A stretch of DNA of 64,000 nucleotides from Pseudomonas hormoni (GCF_018502625.1 NZ_CP075566.1:129001-193000); one strand, 5' to 3'. Shown: positions 53,214-63,613, counted from the stretch's first letter. The notes: generated by a model from the letters alone, not told the origin. Numbers and translations are program-made.

Positions 53214-54154
53214 TGGCCAAGATCCTGACCCTGACCCTCAACCCGGCGCTGGACCTGACGGTGCAGTTGCCGCGCCTTGAGCCCGGTCAAGTCAACCGCA
53301 GCGACGAGATGCACACCCACGCCGCCGGTAAAGGCGTGAACGTGGCGCAGGTGTTGGCGGACCTTGGGCATCAGCTCACCGTCAGCGGTTTTCTCGGCGA
53401 AGACAATCTGCAAGCGTTCGAAACCCTGTTTGCCAAGCGCGGTTTTGTCGACGCGTTTATCCGCGTTCCCGGCGAAACCCGCAGCAATATCAAACTGGCG
53501 GAAAGTGACGGGCGCATCACTGACATCAACGGCCCGGGGCCAATGGTCAGTGAGGCGGCGCAGCAGGCGTTGCTGGATCGACTGGATCAGATTGCGCCGG
53601 GGCATGACGCGGTCGTTGTGGCCGGCAGCCTGCCTCAAGGCATCAGTCCCGAGTGGTTGCAGGCGCTGATTGTGCGCTTGAAAAATCTTGGCTTGAACGT
53701 CGCGCTGGACACCAGCGGCGAAGCGTTGCGGGCAGCGCTGAAGTCCGGCCCGTGGCTGATCAAACCGAACACCGAAGAACTGGCCGAAGTGCTCGGCTGC
53801 GAGGTGATTTCGGTCGCGACTCAAGCCGAAGCGGCGAGCCGCTTGCATGCGCAAGGCATCGAGCACGTGGTGATTTCCCACGGCGCCGACGGCGTGAACT
53901 GGTTCAGTGTCGGCGCGGCGATGCATGCCACGCCACCCAAGGTCAGCGTCGCCAGCACGGTGGGCGCAGGGGATTCGTTACTGGCCGGCATGCTTCACGG
54001 TTTGCTCAGCGCCGACACGCCGGAACAGACCCTGCGCACCGCCACGGCGATTGCTGCGATGGCGGTGACCCAGATCGGTTTCGGGATCGGCGATGCGACG
54101 CAGTTGGCGCGGCTCGAACAGGGTGTGCGCGTGCGCCCCCTGACAGAACAATAA
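53213..54154 (+). CDS. fruK: 1-phosphofructokinase
   Basis: PfkB-family kinase of 313 residues that turns fructose-1-phosphate into fructose-1,6-bisphosphate. Motifs: AGKGVNVAQVLADLG (substrate site, about 39-53) and STVGAGDSLLAGMLHGL (C-terminal ATP/catalytic site with base Asp, near 247-263). Second gene of the fru operon; removal of fructose-1-phosphate also shuts off induction through FruR. Confidence 0.96.
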   Translation: MAKILTLTLNPALDLTVQLPRLEPGQVNRSDEMHTHAAGKGVNVAQVLADLGHQLTVSGFLGEDNLQAFETLFAKRGFVDAFIRVPGETRSNIKLAESDGRITDINGPGPMVSEAAQQALLDRLDQIAPGHDAVVVAGSLPQGISPEWLQALIVRLKNLGLNVALDTSGEALRAALKSGPWLIKPNTEELAEVLGCEVISVATQAEAASRLHAQGIEHVVISHGADGVNWFSVGAAMHATPPKVSVASTVGAGDSLLAGMLHGLLSADTPEQTLRTATAIAAMAVTQIGFGIGDATQLARLEQGVRVRPLTEQ

Positions 54155-54165
54155 GAGGGTTTGTC

Positions 54166-55905
54166 ATGAAGTTAGCCATTGTTACGGCCTGTCCGAACGG
54201 CATGGTCACCAGTGTGCTGTGCGCCCGTTTGCTCGATGCCGCGGCGCAGCGGCAGGGCTGGAGCACCAGCGTCGAAGTGGTGGATGCGGCGCACCCGGAA
54301 CGCCAGTTGTCGGCGGCCACGATCGAGGCTGCCGAGTGGGTGTTGCTGGTGACCAGCGCACCGGTGGACATGTCCCGATTCGTCGGCAAGCGCGTGTTCC
54401 AAAGCACCCCGGCGCAAGCCCTGCAAGATGTCGAAGCGGTGCTGCGACGCGGTGCTGAAGAGGCACAGGTTTACGTCGCAGCCGAGGTCGTCGCCGAACC
54501 TGTGGTCGTCGCGAAAAACGCCCCGCGCCTGGTCGCGATCACGGCGTGCCCGACCGGCGTTGCTCACACGTTCATGGCTGCCGAAGCCTTGCAGCAAGCC
54601 GCCAAGCGTTTGGGGTATGACCTGCAAATCGAAACCCAGGGTTCGGTCGGCGCGCGCAATCCGTTGAGTGCGGCGGCAATTGCCGACGCGGACGTGGTGT
54701 TGCTGGCCTGCGATATCGAAGTCGCGACCGAACGTTTTGCCGGCAAGAAAATCTACCGTTGCGGCACGGGCATCGCGTTGAAACAAGCCGAAGCGACGCT
54801 GAACAAAGCGCTGGCCGAAGGCAAGCAGGAAAGCGCCGCGACCGGCGCCAAAGGCCCGGCCAAACAAGAGAAGACCGGCGTCTACAAACACCTGCTGACC
54901 GGCGTGTCGTTCATGCTGCCGATGGTGGTGGCGGGCGGTCTGATGATCGCCTTGTCGTTCGTGTTCGGCATCACCGCGTTCAAGGAGGAAGGCACACTCG
55001 CCGCCGCCCTGATGCAGATCGGTGGCGAGACCGCGTTCAAGCTGATGGTGCCGCTGCTGGCGGGTTACATCGCCTACTCGATCGCCGACCGCCCGGGGCT
55101 TGCGCCGGGGATGATCGGTGGTCTGTTGGCAAGCACCTTGGGCGCCGGTTTCATCGGCGGGATCATTGCCGGTTTCATCGCCGGTTATGCGGCGCAGGCG
55201 ATCAATCGGTATGCGCGTTTGCCGCAAAGTCTTGAAGCGCTGAAACCGATCCTGATCATCCCGTTGCTGGCGAGTTTGTTCACCGGTCTGGTGATGATCT
55301 ACGTCGTCGGCAAACCGGTGGCCGGGATGCTCGCGGGGCTCACGCATTTCCTCGACAGCATGGGCACCACCAACGCGATTCTGCTGGGTGTGTTGTTGGG
55401 CGGGATGATGTGCGTCGACCTTGGCGGGCCGATCAACAAGGCGGCCTATGCGTTTTCGGTGGGGCTGCTGGCGTCGCAGAGTTATGCGCCAATGGCCGCG
55501 ACCATGGCGGCCGGCATGGTGCCGCCGATTGGCTTGGGCATTGCGACGTTTATTGCGCGACGCAAATTTGCCCAGGCTGAGCGCGAGGCCGGGAAAGCGG
55601 CGTTGGTGCTGGGGTTGTGCTTCATCTCCGAAGGTGCGATTCCGTTTGCCGCCAAGGACCCGTTGCGGGTGATTCCGGCGAGCATTGCCGGCGGTGCGCT
55701 GACCGGTGCGTTGTCGATGTATTTCGGCTGCAAACTAATGGCGCCGCACGGTGGATTGTTTGTGTTGGCAATCCCGAATGCGATCAACCACGCGCTGCTT
55801 TACTTGCTGGCGATTGTGGCCGGGAGTTTGCTGACGGCTGTGGTGTATGCGGTGGTCAAGCGCCCCGAGGTTGTCGAATTGGCAATAGAGCCCGTCAGCG
55901 CCTGA
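54166..55905 (+). CDS. fruA: Fructose PTS permease EIIBC
   Basis: Membrane permease of 579 residues from ATG 54166 (a longer frame from 53653 runs over fruK and is rejected). EIIB'-like domain (about 1-95, ACPNGMVTSV) and EIIB (about 120-220, ITACPTGVAHTFMAAEAL with phosphocysteine), then EIIC with about nine helices and the GGLMIALSFVFG, EGAIPFAAKDPLRVIPA motifs. It carries fructose in as fructose-1-phosphate. Third gene of the operon; a REP doublet follows. Confidence 0.97.
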   Translation: MKLAIVTACPNGMVTSVLCARLLDAAAQRQGWSTSVEVVDAAHPERQLSAATIEAAEWVLLVTSAPVDMSRFVGKRVFQSTPAQALQDVEAVLRRGAEEAQVYVAAEVVAEPVVVAKNAPRLVAITACPTGVAHTFMAAEALQQAAKRLGYDLQIETQGSVGARNPLSAAAIADADVVLLACDIEVATERFAGKKIYRCGTGIALKQAEATLNKALAEGKQESAATGAKGPAKQEKTGVYKHLLTGVSFMLPMVVAGGLMIALSFVFGITAFKEEGTLAAALMQIGGETAFKLMVPLLAGYIAYSIADRPGLAPGMIGGLLASTLGAGFIGGIIAGFIAGYAAQAINRYARLPQSLEALKPILIIPLLASLFTGLVMIYVVGKPVAGMLAGLTHFLDSMGTTNAILLGVLLGGMMCVDLGGPINKAAYAFSVGLLASQSYAPMAATMAAGMVPPIGLGIATFIARRKFAQAEREAGKAALVLGLCFISEGAIPFAAKDPLRVIPASIAGGALTGALSMYFGCKLMAPHGGLFVLAIPNAINHALLYLLAIVAGSLLTAVVYAVVKRPEVVELAIEPVSA

Positions 55906-55916
55906 CACCACCAATC

Positions 55917-56011
55917 CTGTAGGAGCGAGGCTTGCCCGCGAAGGCGGCTTAACATTCAACGACTATGTTGACTGTCAGGCCGCCTTCGCGGGCAAGCCTC
56001 GCTCCTACAGG
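55917..56011. repeat. REP doublet
   Basis: TGTAGGAGCGAGGCTTGCC and GGCAAGCCTCGCTCCTACA inverted pair, downstream of fruA; a single REP half follows at about 56051-56080. Confidence 0.9.
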
Positions 56012-56095
56012 GGTCGGCGTTGGACACAAATCTTGTGTACGACAGAGATCACTGTGGGAGCGGGCTTGCTCGCGAAGGCGTCAGTGGCCACACCG

Positions 56096-56395
56096 CTAAA
56101 TCGTGGTTTTGTACTCATTCTCCCGCTGCAACGCCCGCGCTTGAACCACATCCATCACCGCACAGCCCTCACGCATGAGCAGATGCACGGCGCGGGTGAT
56201 ACGCACCAGATCACAATCGGAAGTGTTTTTCAGATTCAGGCTGGTGACCGTGTCTGCCAGATCGCGAACCACGGTGAAGCGGTGCATGGCGCAGGCGGTG
56301 AGTTCGCTGAGTTCTTTGTGGGTGTTGACGAAGAGCACCGGTGTTTCGGCGTCGTAGGTGTCGATGGGGAGGTAACGCGGCATGACTTGGAACAT
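56096..56395 (-). CDS. Small hypothetical protein (99 aa)
   Basis: From ATG 56395; longer frames cross the structured leader and are rejected. Sequence FQVMPRYLPIDTYDAETPVLFVNTHKELSELTACAMHRF... is helix-rich with no signal or membrane part. It resembles short conserved Pseudomonas proteins with no assigned role. A long hairpin-rich leader lies upstream. Confidence 0.6.
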   Translation of the reverse strand: MFQVMPRYLPIDTYDAETPVLFVNTHKELSELTACAMHRFTVVRDLADTVTSLNLKNTSDCDLVRITRAVHLLMREGCAVMDVVQARALQRENEYKTTI

Positions 56396-56409
56396 GATGT
56401 AACTCCTGT

Positions 56410-56700
56410 AATTGGAGCTACCACCATTCGCAGCCAAACGAAGAGGGTGGCAGCCATACGCGGGTTGGCCGACCGGGCACAGGAACCGGCACACCCGAAG
56501 GTGTCCCACGCACAGCTGCCATAAAACAACACCTCAGGCACAAAGTGCCTGAGGAGGTGTTGCTGCGCTGTAGCGTTCCTGCACCGACCGGCCAAGGTCG
56601 TTCGCGGTGTTCTCCGCGAGCCCGAACTATGGAGTCGATCCCGAAACGCGGCAACAAGATACGTTGTAGGAAACGTCTTGAAAAGTTGTGTGCCTCACGA
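56410..56700 (-). ncRNA. Candidate structured leader RNA
   Basis: A dense row of hairpins with no convincing gene: the strongest (56527-56562) pairs CAACACCTC and AGGCAC with GTGCCT and GAGGTGTTG (3-base bulge); another pairs ACACC/GGTGT around 56492-56505; another CGCGG/CCGCG around 56600-56620. It lies directly upstream of the small gene on the minus strand. Reading frames across it look like structure-driven artefacts. Confidence 0.45.
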
Positions 56701-56737
56701 TGCTCATTTCCACCCGTGTGGGAGAACAACACATACC

Positions 56738-56833
56738 CTGTAGGAGCAGAGCTTGCTCGCGAAAGCGGTGTAGCTGTCGGCATCGTTGGTGAATGTAAAA
56801 CCGTCTTCGCGAGCAAGCTCGGCTCCTACAGGG
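56738..56833. repeat. REP doublet
   Basis: CTGTAGGAGCAGAGCTTGCT and AGCAAGCTCGGCTCCTACAG inverted pair between the small gene's leader and phoD. Confidence 0.9.
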
Positions 56834-56912
56834 ATTTGTGGTGTTGCTGATTTTTGTGTCATGCCCGGGTCACACGGCCATGTTTTAGTTTTCCTTTTTC
56901 AGGGAGAACACC

Positions 56913-58454
56913 ATGAGCGAATTCGATCTCGGTCGCCGTCGTGTCATGCAAGCGGTCGGCGCCGGGCTGTTGTTGCCCGGTCTTGCGCCGGCAGTGATTG
57001 CTTCGGTCAAGGATCGGCCGCAACTCACCGATGGTGTGCAGTCCGGCGACGTGCTGGGTGACCGGGCGATGGTCTGGAGCCGCAGCGATCGTCCGGCGCG
57101 GATGGTGGTGGAGTGGGACACCCGCAGTGTGTTCGGCAACCCGCGCCGGTTCGTCTCGCCCCTCGCCGACGCCCGTAGCGATTTCACCGCGCGGGTCGAG
57201 CTCAGCGGTCTGCCCGCCGACCAGGCGATTTTCTATCGCGTGTATTTCGAAGACGCCCAGAGCGGCGTTACCAGCGAGCCTTGGTTCGGTCACTTGCGCA
57301 GCGTGCCGCAGACCCGGCGCGACATCCGTTTTGTCTGGAGCGGCGACACCGTCGGCCAGGGGTTCGGCATCAACCCGGACATCGGCGGCATGCGTATCTA
57401 CGAAGCGATGCGCTTGCGCCTGCCGGACTTCTTTATCCACAGCGGCGACACCATCTACGCGGACGGTCCCATACCTGCGCAGCTCACCACAGAGAGCGGC
57501 CGCGTATGGCGCAACATCACCAGCGAAGCCAAGAGCAAAGTCGCCGAAACCCTCGACGACTATCGCGGCAATTACCGCTACAACCTGATGGACGAAAACG
57601 TCCGCCGCTTCAACGCCGAGGTGCCGCAGATCTGGCAATGGGACGACCATGAAGTGGTGAACAACTGGTCGCCGGGCAAGCAACTCGATGAGCGCTACAA
57701 GAGCAAGGATATCCACAGCCTCGTGGGCCGCGCGCGCCAGGCCTGGCTTGAATATGCACCGATGCGTTGGCAGAGCGCCGATGGCGGCGGGCGGATTTAT
57801 CGCAAGCTCGGTTACGGGCCGATGCTCGATGTGTTTGTGCTCGACATGCGCAGTTATCGTGAGGCCAATGATGACAACCTTGGCGCTGCCAAACCGTTTC
57901 TTGGGCGTGAGCAACTGGACTGGCTCAAGCGTGAATTGAAGGCCTCCAGCGCCCAGTGGAAAGTCATCGCCGCCGACATGCCGATCGGCCTCGGCGTGCC
58001 CGATGGCGAAGTCAGCCCCGGCGTGGCGCGCTGGGAAGCGGTGGCCAATGGTGATCCGGGAGCGGCGCAGGGGCGTGAGCTGGAAATCGCTGAACTGCTC
58101 GGGTTTCTACGGGCAGAACAGGTGCGCAATTTCGTGTTCCTGACGGCGGATGTGCATTACTGCGCGGCGCATCATTACCACCCGGATCGGGCGGCATTTC
58201 AGGATTTCGAACCGTTTTGGGAGTTTGTTGCCGGGCCTTTGAATGCCGGGAGTTTCGGGCCTAATCCGCTGGATAAAACCTTTGGGCCGCAAGTGGTGTT
58301 CGAGAAGGCACCGCCAGCGCAGAACATGTCGCCGTTTGCCGGGTTCCAGTTTTTTGGTGAGGTGAATATCGAGGGGCAGACGGGGGAGATGAGTGTGGTG
58401 TTGCGGGATTTGGATGGGGTGGCGGTGTTTGAGCAGAAATTGCAGCCGGTTTGA
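56913..58454 (+). CDS. phoD: PhoD-family alkaline phosphatase
   Basis: Exported phosphatase/phosphodiesterase of 513 residues. A Tat signal GRRRVMQAVGAGLLLPGLAPAVIA begins near residue 8 (RRR followed by a hydrophobic stretch). The PhoD fold shows VWSGDTVGQGFGINPDIGGMRIYEAMR, FFIHSGDTIYADGPIP (Asp and Tyr metal ligands), WDDHEVVNN (Asp-His) and VFLTADVHYCAAHHY. It needs Ca2+ and Fe3+ in studied members. Monocistronic between two REP doublets; no Pho box was identified. Confidence 0.93.
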   Translation: MSEFDLGRRRVMQAVGAGLLLPGLAPAVIASVKDRPQLTDGVQSGDVLGDRAMVWSRSDRPARMVVEWDTRSVFGNPRRFVSPLADARSDFTARVELSGLPADQAIFYRVYFEDAQSGVTSEPWFGHLRSVPQTRRDIRFVWSGDTVGQGFGINPDIGGMRIYEAMRLRLPDFFIHSGDTIYADGPIPAQLTTESGRVWRNITSEAKSKVAETLDDYRGNYRYNLMDENVRRFNAEVPQIWQWDDHEVVNNWSPGKQLDERYKSKDIHSLVGRARQAWLEYAPMRWQSADGGGRIYRKLGYGPMLDVFVLDMRSYREANDDNLGAAKPFLGREQLDWLKRELKASSAQWKVIAADMPIGLGVPDGEVSPGVARWEAVANGDPGAAQGRELEIAELLGFLRAEQVRNFVFLTADVHYCAAHHYHPDRAAFQDFEPFWEFVAGPLNAGSFGPNPLDKTFGPQVVFEKAPPAQNMSPFAGFQFFGEVNIEGQTGEMSVVLRDLDGVAVFEQKLQPV

Positions 58455-58467
58455 CGACACCGATCCC

Positions 58468-58563
58468 TTGTAGGAGCCGAGCTTGCTCGCGATAGCGATC
58501 TGACAGACAACTCCCATGTTGGATGTCAGATCGCTATCGCGAGCAAGCTCGGCTCCTACAGGG
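58468..58563. repeat. REP doublet
   Basis: TTGTAGGAGCCGAGCTTGCT and AGCAAGCTCGGCTCCTACAG inverted pair; the two genes flanking it converge. Confidence 0.9.
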
Positions 58564-58574
58564 TTGGAGGGGGG

Positions 58575-61100
58575 TCAGTAAACGTCGCGCCGGTAGCGGC
58601 CCTGTTCGATCAGGCGGTCGACCTCTTCAATCCCCAGCACTTCATTCAGCACGTGATCCACCCCCGAAGCCATCCCCTGCAAGCTGCCACAGATGTAAAT
58701 CACGGCACCGTCGGCCAGCCATTGCTTAAGCAGATCGGCCGATTCACGCAGGCGATCCTGCACGTAGATCTTCTCGGCCTGATCCCGCGAAAACGCCAGG
58801 TCCAGACGCTCGATGTCCCCCGAAATCAGCCACTCTTCCAGCTCGGTGCGGCACAGGTAGTCGTGCTCGCGATTGCGCTCGCCAAACAGCAGCCAATGAC
58901 GTTGCTGCCCATCGGCAATCCGCGCCTTGAGCAAACTGCGCAGCCCGGCCAGGCCGGTGCCGTTGCCCAGCAGGATCATCGGCACCGGTTCGACCGGCAG
59001 ATGGAAACCGCTGTTGCGTCGTACGCGCAAGCTGAGGGTGCTGCCCACCGGTGCGTGTTCCGTCAGCCATCCGGAACCGATACCCAGGCTGCCGTCAGGA
59101 TGCATTTCCTGGCGCACGATCAGTTCCAGCACGCCGTCGGCGGCAATCGAGGCGATGGAGTATTCGCGCATGGCCAACGGCACCAGCGCGTCCACCAGTG
59201 CTTGCGCGTGCAGGCCGACCAGATGGGCGCGGTTCTCGGGCAATTGTCGACTGGCGAGCGCTTGTTCCAGAGTTTGCGACAGACCGTCAAGCGTCACCGT
59301 GGCCCGACCGTCAATGCCCAGGCCGTCGAGGAAATGCTCGATCGCCCACGGGCAGTTGCGGGGCAACACTTCCACCAGATCACCGGCCAGCCAGCTGCTG
59401 GTGCTCGGGGCGGTGAGGCCCAGCAAGTACACCGGCGAACCGCTGCTGTCCGGGTTCATCAATTCGCGGCGGGTGAGCGTCCAGTTGTCGTAGCTCGGTG
59501 CCTGCCAGGTGTCCACCGGTGCCTGTCCGGTCAGCAGACCGAGTTGTTGCTGCCAGTGACGCAAGGCGTAAGGGTCGCCGCAATCGACTTCCACGGGCGC
59601 GAACAGGTTCTTGCCGCCGTGCTCGCCGAGCCAGGTGTGCAAGCGGCGGGCGAAACCACAGAAGTGCTGATACTGCCGATCACCGAGTCCGAGCACCGCG
59701 TAATTCAGGCTCTCCAGACTCAACGCGCGGCCCAGCACCTTGCGTTCGAAACCGCGAGCGCTGTCCGGTGCTTCGCCGTCGCCGAAGGTACTGACCACGA
59801 ACAGCGCATTGCTCGAATCATGCAGGTCCTGTTCGCTGACATTCGCCAGCGGTGAAACCTTCACCGGCAGACCGGCAGCCTGCAATTGCCCGGCGGTCTG
59901 CCAGGCCAGTTGTTCGGCAAACCCGCTCTGGCTGGCGAAACCGATCAGCCACGCCGGTGCGTCGTTGCCCGGTTGCGCGAACCCTTTGCGGGCGTCCTTG
60001 ATCTGCTTTTTCTTGCGTCGACGATCGAGGTACAGCAACCAGCCAGTGATGAAAAACAGCGGCATGGTCAGTGCGCTGATCGTCAGGATGATCCGGCCGA
60101 CAATCCCGAAGTAACTGCCGACGTGCAGCGCGTAGATGCTGGTCAGCAGCTGTGCCTTGAGGCTCTTGTCGCTGTAACGGTCATGGCGTTTGACGAGGCC
60201 GGTGGCCGGATCGAGGGTGATCTGGTTCAGCGCGCGGTCGTGTGGCGAGGAGTTCAACAGGTAAAACACGGTCGCCGGTTGTCCGGCCACGGGCGGCATG
60301 CGGATGTTGTAGGCGCTCAGTGCCGGACCGGCAGCGCTGTAGATGCTGCTCCACATCGCGGCGTAATCGGCGGTCGGTGCCGGGCCATCAGGCGCAGGTC
60401 CACGATTGCGAACCCGCTCGTTCTGCGGTGAATCGGACAACAATCGGGTCAACCCCTTGTTGTACCACTCGTAAGACCAGGACAACCCGGTCAGCGCCGC
60501 CAGGAGGTAAAACGCCAGGCACCAGGTGCCGGCCACCGAGTGCAAATCCCAGTTGAAGCTGCGGCCTTTTTTCTTCCAGTCGAGGGTCAGCCAGGCGCGC
60601 CAGCTTTTCCACTGGCGCGGCCAGCGCAGGTAAAGACCGGACAGGCAGAAAAACACCAGGATCAGCGTGCAGGCTCCGGTGATTTGCCTACCGGTATCGC
60701 CCATGGCGAGGAAGCGGTGCAACTGCAGCATCAGGCCGAAAAAGTCCTGGCCGGTGGCGTCGCCCATGAATTGCGCGGTATAGGGATCGAAGTAACGCAT
60801 CTCCCCGCGACGTTCGCCCGGCGGCGGCGTGAAGATCACCCGCGCTGCGTTGCCGCTGTCGGTGTCGACCCAGAGCATCGAGACTTTCTTGCCCGATGCG
60901 CCTTCGATTTTTTCCACCAGTTCAGCGGGCGGCAGCACGCCGGCGACCTGTTTCTCGACCTGCAACACCGACGGGTTGAGTGCGCGCAGGATTTCATCCT
61001 CAAACGACACTGTCGCCCCGGTGATGCCCATCAGGGCCAGGACCAGCCCGGCACTGATACCGAAAAACCAGTGCAACTGGAACAGGGTTTTCTTCAACAC
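58575..61100 (-). CDS. piuB: PepSY / flavodoxin-reductase fusion (PiuB-like)
   Basis: Inner-membrane oxidoreductase of 841 residues from GTG 61100 (AAGGCGAG site); ATG 61169 would add 23 non-conserved residues. The N-terminal PepSY part (about 1-380) holds four helices, including [20 protein letters not shown] near 14-33. A flavodoxin domain (about 400-520, [33 protein letters not shown]) and an FAD/NADPH reductase domain (about 540-840, [29 protein letters not shown]) follow. Such fusions are thought to reduce ferric siderophores in the periplasm or at the membrane. Orthologous position next to piuA and piuC supports the symbol. Confidence 0.85.
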   Translation of the reverse strand: MLKKTLFQLHWFFGISAGLVLALMGITGATVSFEDEILRALNPSVLQVEKQVAGVLPPAELVEKIEGASGKKVSMLWVDTDSGNAARVIFTPPPGERRGEMRYFDPYTAQFMGDATGQDFFGLMLQLHRFLAMGDTGRQITGACTLILVFFCLSGLYLRWPRQWKSWRAWLTLDWKKKGRSFNWDLHSVAGTWCLAFYLLAALTGLSWSYEWYNKGLTRLLSDSPQNERVRNRGPAPDGPAPTADYAAMWSSIYSAAGPALSAYNIRMPPVAGQPATVFYLLNSSPHDRALNQITLDPATGLVKRHDRYSDKSLKAQLLTSIYALHVGSYFGIVGRIILTISALTMPLFFITGWLLYLDRRRKKKQIKDARKGFAQPGNDAPAWLIGFASQSGFAEQLAWQTAGQLQAAGLPVKVSPLANVSEQDLHDSSNALFVVSTFGDGEAPDSARGFERKVLGRALSLESLNYAVLGLGDRQYQHFCGFARRLHTWLGEHGGKNLFAPVEVDCGDPYALRHWQQQLGLLTGQAPVDTWQAPSYDNWTLTRRELMNPDSSGSPVYLLGLTAPSTSSWLAGDLVEVLPRNCPWAIEHFLDGLGIDGRATVTLDGLSQTLEQALASRQLPENRAHLVGLHAQALVDALVPLAMREYSIASIAADGVLELIVRQEMHPDGSLGIGSGWLTEHAPVGSTLSLRVRRNSGFHLPVEPVPMILLGNGTGLAGLRSLLKARIADGQQRHWLLFGERNREHDYLCRTELEEWLISGDIERLDLAFSRDQAEKIYVQDRLRESADLLKQWLADGAVIYICGSLQGMASGVDHVLNEVLGIEEVDRLIEQGRYRRDVY

Positions 61101-61183
61101 GTTGCTCGCCTTGTTCGTTCGAAATTTGTCATCACGGTGCGCATTATGCCGTGGGCTGTCGAGAAGCATTCTTTTTTACACAC

Positions 61184-61213
61184 AAAAGCCCCGTTCAATT
61201 GCGTGAACGGGGC
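61184..61213 (-). terminator. Intrinsic terminator of piuA
   Basis: On the minus strand GCCCCGTTCA (61213-61204 complement) pairs with TGAACGGGGC (61197-61188 complement) around a 6-base loop, followed by TTTT. It separates piuA from piuB, so they are not one simple transcript. Confidence 0.85.
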
Positions 61214-61244
61214 CTGTTCCTGATTCCAGCCTTCATCCGCACTC

Positions 61245-61340
61245 CCGTAGGAGCACAGCTTGCTGGCGATGGCGGTGTGTCAGGCAACATAAATGCTGTC
61301 TATGCCGACGTCTTCGCGAGCAAGCTTTGCTCCTGCAGGA
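61245..61340. repeat. REP doublet
   Basis: CGTAGGAGCACAGCTTGCTGG and GCAAGCTTTGCTCCTGCAG, an imperfect inverted pair between piuA and piuB. Confidence 0.85.
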
Positions 61341-61351
61341 TTGTGGTGTGG

Positions 61352-63613
61352 TCAAAAGTGGAAGTTGGCGCTCAGCAGGGCGGTACGACCCGCCGCCACG
61401 TGGGCGTAGTGCGTCTGGAACACCTGGTCGAAGTAACGCTTGTCGGTCAGGTTCTGTACGTTGAGTTGCAGGTCGACGTTTTTGGTCAGGCGGTAGCTGG
61501 CCATCGCGTCGTAGCGCCAGTAGGACGGGATCTCCACCGAGTTGGCGATGTTGCCGAACTGCGAATCGACGAACGTGGCACCCGCACCAATGGTCAACTT
61601 TTCCGGTACCACATCATAGGTCGACCACAGGGTGAAGTTGTTCCGCGGGGTGCTCGGCATATGGTTGCCTTCATCGGCGGCGAGGGTGGTTTTGACCACT
61701 TCGCTTTCCATGTAGGTGTAGCCGCCATAGACCTTCCAGTTACGGGTCAGCTTGCCGGTGTACGTCAGCTCCAGACCGTTGACCTGCTGCTCGCCGTCCA
61801 GCACCTGGGTGGTGGCGCCATCCGGATCGTCGATACGGGCGTTGGTTTTCTCGGTGCGGAACAGCGCGGCGGTCAACGACAGGTCATCACCGAAGAAGTC
61901 CCACTTGGTGCCGATCTCGTAGTTGCGGTTCTTTTCTGGATCGAGGTCGCTGTTGTTGGCGGCCAGTTCCAGACTGCCGTTGCCGCTGGTTTCGCCCGCC
62001 GGGTTGCTGGAGGTCGAGTAGGCTGCGTAGATGCTGCCGTTCGGCAACGGGTTGTAGACCATGCCGATCTGGTAGTTCACCAGGTCGCTGGTGTTCTCGC
62101 GATCGAAGCTCCCCGCCGGTGTGGTACGGCCAGCGTTAGCGAAGCCGCTGGATTGGGTCTTGTAGTTGTCGTAACGCAGGCCCAGGTTCAGGGACCATTG
62201 CTCGTTGAACTTCAAGGTGTCGAACACATAAGCGGCGGCAGTCTTGGTGTCGGTATCGGTGAAAGCAGCGCTGTCGGTGATCCTGCCGTTCCAGTTATCC
62301 CCAGGCGTCGGGTTGTACAGGCTGGTGCAGTCGCCGGAGCGGAAGAGTGCAGGGTTGCACGTCGTGCCGTTGGCGGCCGACGTCAGGATGTAGGGGCGGT
62401 TGTGGGTGTCCTGGTAGGAAAACTCGATACCGGTGACCAGGCTGTGTTCGATTGCGCCGGTGTCGAATTTGGCGCTCAGGTCGGTCTGGTTGATCCAGCC
62501 GCTGGACGTCGAATTACGGCTCTTGGCGCCACGGTAAACGCTGCCCCTGGCAACGTTGCCCTTGCTGTCATCCGGGTTGGTGACGATGTAGTCCAGGGTC
62601 GAACGGGACATGCGGAAGCTGTTGGACAGGGTCAGGTCTTCATTCAGATCGTGCTCGATCTTGAAGGTGCCGCTGTCATTGGTGGTTTCGCGATAGTCGC
62701 GACTGGTGATGCCGTAGAAATTGTCGCGGTCGACATGCGCCGGTTTGTCGACGTTGTACTTGCTGCGGGCCGGACTCAGGGTCAGCGGAAGGCCGTAGTC
62801 CGGCATGTCGTCGGTTTCGACGTGGTAGTAACCGAGGGTCACACGGGTATCGGTGCCCAGGCCGAAAGCGAACGTCGGCGCCACACCCCAGCGGCTGACG
62901 TCCACGGTGTCACGGCCGGCGACATTGGCTTCGTGCTTCATCAGGTTCAGGCGGAAGGCCGAGGTGTCGGTCATCTGCTGGTTCAGGTCGAGAGTGGTGC
63001 GCTTGGTCTGATCCGAGCCCCAGGTGAAGCCGCCGTTGTAGAAACTGCCCAGCTTGGCGGTCTTGCTCACCAGGTTCAGGCTGCCACCGGTGGAGCCGGC
63101 GCCGGTGAAGGCCGAGCCCGGGCCTTTGCTGACTTCGATCGATTCAACGTTGAAGATTTCGCGGCTCTGGGACGCCGGGTCGCGCATGCCGTCGACGAAG
63201 GTATCGCTTTCAGCGTTGAAGCCACGAATGATCGGACGGTCGCCCGCCGGGTTGCCGCCTTCGCCAGCACCGAAGGTGATGCCCGGTGTGGTGCGCAAGG
63301 CGTCGACCAGGCTGGTGGCGCCCGTGTCGCGGATCACTTGCTGCGGAATCACGGTGACGCTTTTCGGCGTCTCACGCAGCGGCGCGGTGTATTTCTTGTT
63401 GGCTGAGGTATCGGTCTTGTAGGAGGTATCGTCCTGAGCCTCGCCGGTGATATCGGTAGCACCCAGGGAAATCACGTTGCCCGGTGCTTTTTCGTCGGTC
63501 TTCTCAGCCGCGAAAACCATGTGGCCCGCGGAGCCGGCGGTGATCGCCACGCCAATTGCAGAAGCGAGCAAACGCGGTGAGCTGACCGGTAATTGTGGTT
63601 GTTGGCGTGACAT
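61352..63613 (-). CDS. piuA: TonB-dependent siderophore receptor (PiuA/Fiu-like)
   Basis: Outer-membrane receptor of 753 residues from ATG 63613 (a longer frame is rejected). Signal sequence (about 1-35), TonB-box/plug domain with TPKSVTVIPQQVIRDTGATSLVDALRTTPGITFG and RPIIRGFNAESDTFVDGMRD, then a 22-strand barrel ending in the required terminal Phe (SANFHF). Fiu/PiuA receptors take up catecholate siderophores and catechol-type beta-lactam conjugates. Divergent from piuC. Confidence 0.93.
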   Translation of the reverse strand: MSRQQPQLPVSSPRLLASAIGVAITAGSAGHMVFAAEKTDEKAPGNVISLGATDITGEAQDDTSYKTDTSANKKYTAPLRETPKSVTVIPQQVIRDTGATSLVDALRTTPGITFGAGEGGNPAGDRPIIRGFNAESDTFVDGMRDPASQSREIFNVESIEVSKGPGSAFTGAGSTGGSLNLVSKTAKLGSFYNGGFTWGSDQTKRTTLDLNQQMTDTSAFRLNLMKHEANVAGRDTVDVSRWGVAPTFAFGLGTDTRVTLGYYHVETDDMPDYGLPLTLSPARSKYNVDKPAHVDRDNFYGITSRDYRETTNDSGTFKIEHDLNEDLTLSNSFRMSRSTLDYIVTNPDDSKGNVARGSVYRGAKSRNSTSSGWINQTDLSAKFDTGAIEHSLVTGIEFSYQDTHNRPYILTSAANGTTCNPALFRSGDCTSLYNPTPGDNWNGRITDSAAFTDTDTKTAAAYVFDTLKFNEQWSLNLGLRYDNYKTQSSGFANAGRTTPAGSFDRENTSDLVNYQIGMVYNPLPNGSIYAAYSTSSNPAGETSGNGSLELAANNSDLDPEKNRNYEIGTKWDFFGDDLSLTAALFRTEKTNARIDDPDGATTQVLDGEQQVNGLELTYTGKLTRNWKVYGGYTYMESEVVKTTLAADEGNHMPSTPRNNFTLWSTYDVVPEKLTIGAGATFVDSQFGNIANSVEIPSYWRYDAMASYRLTKNVDLQLNVQNLTDKRYFDQVFQTHYAHVAAGRTALLSANFHF

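Noticed and set aside
53653..55905. Extended fruA reading frame
   Set aside because: The upstream part overlaps fruK in another frame; the EIIB domain begins at ATG 54166 with its own spacing from fruK.
61151..63406. 751-residue frame antisense to piuA
   Set aside because: Shadow of a TonB receptor gene with all expected domains on the minus strand.
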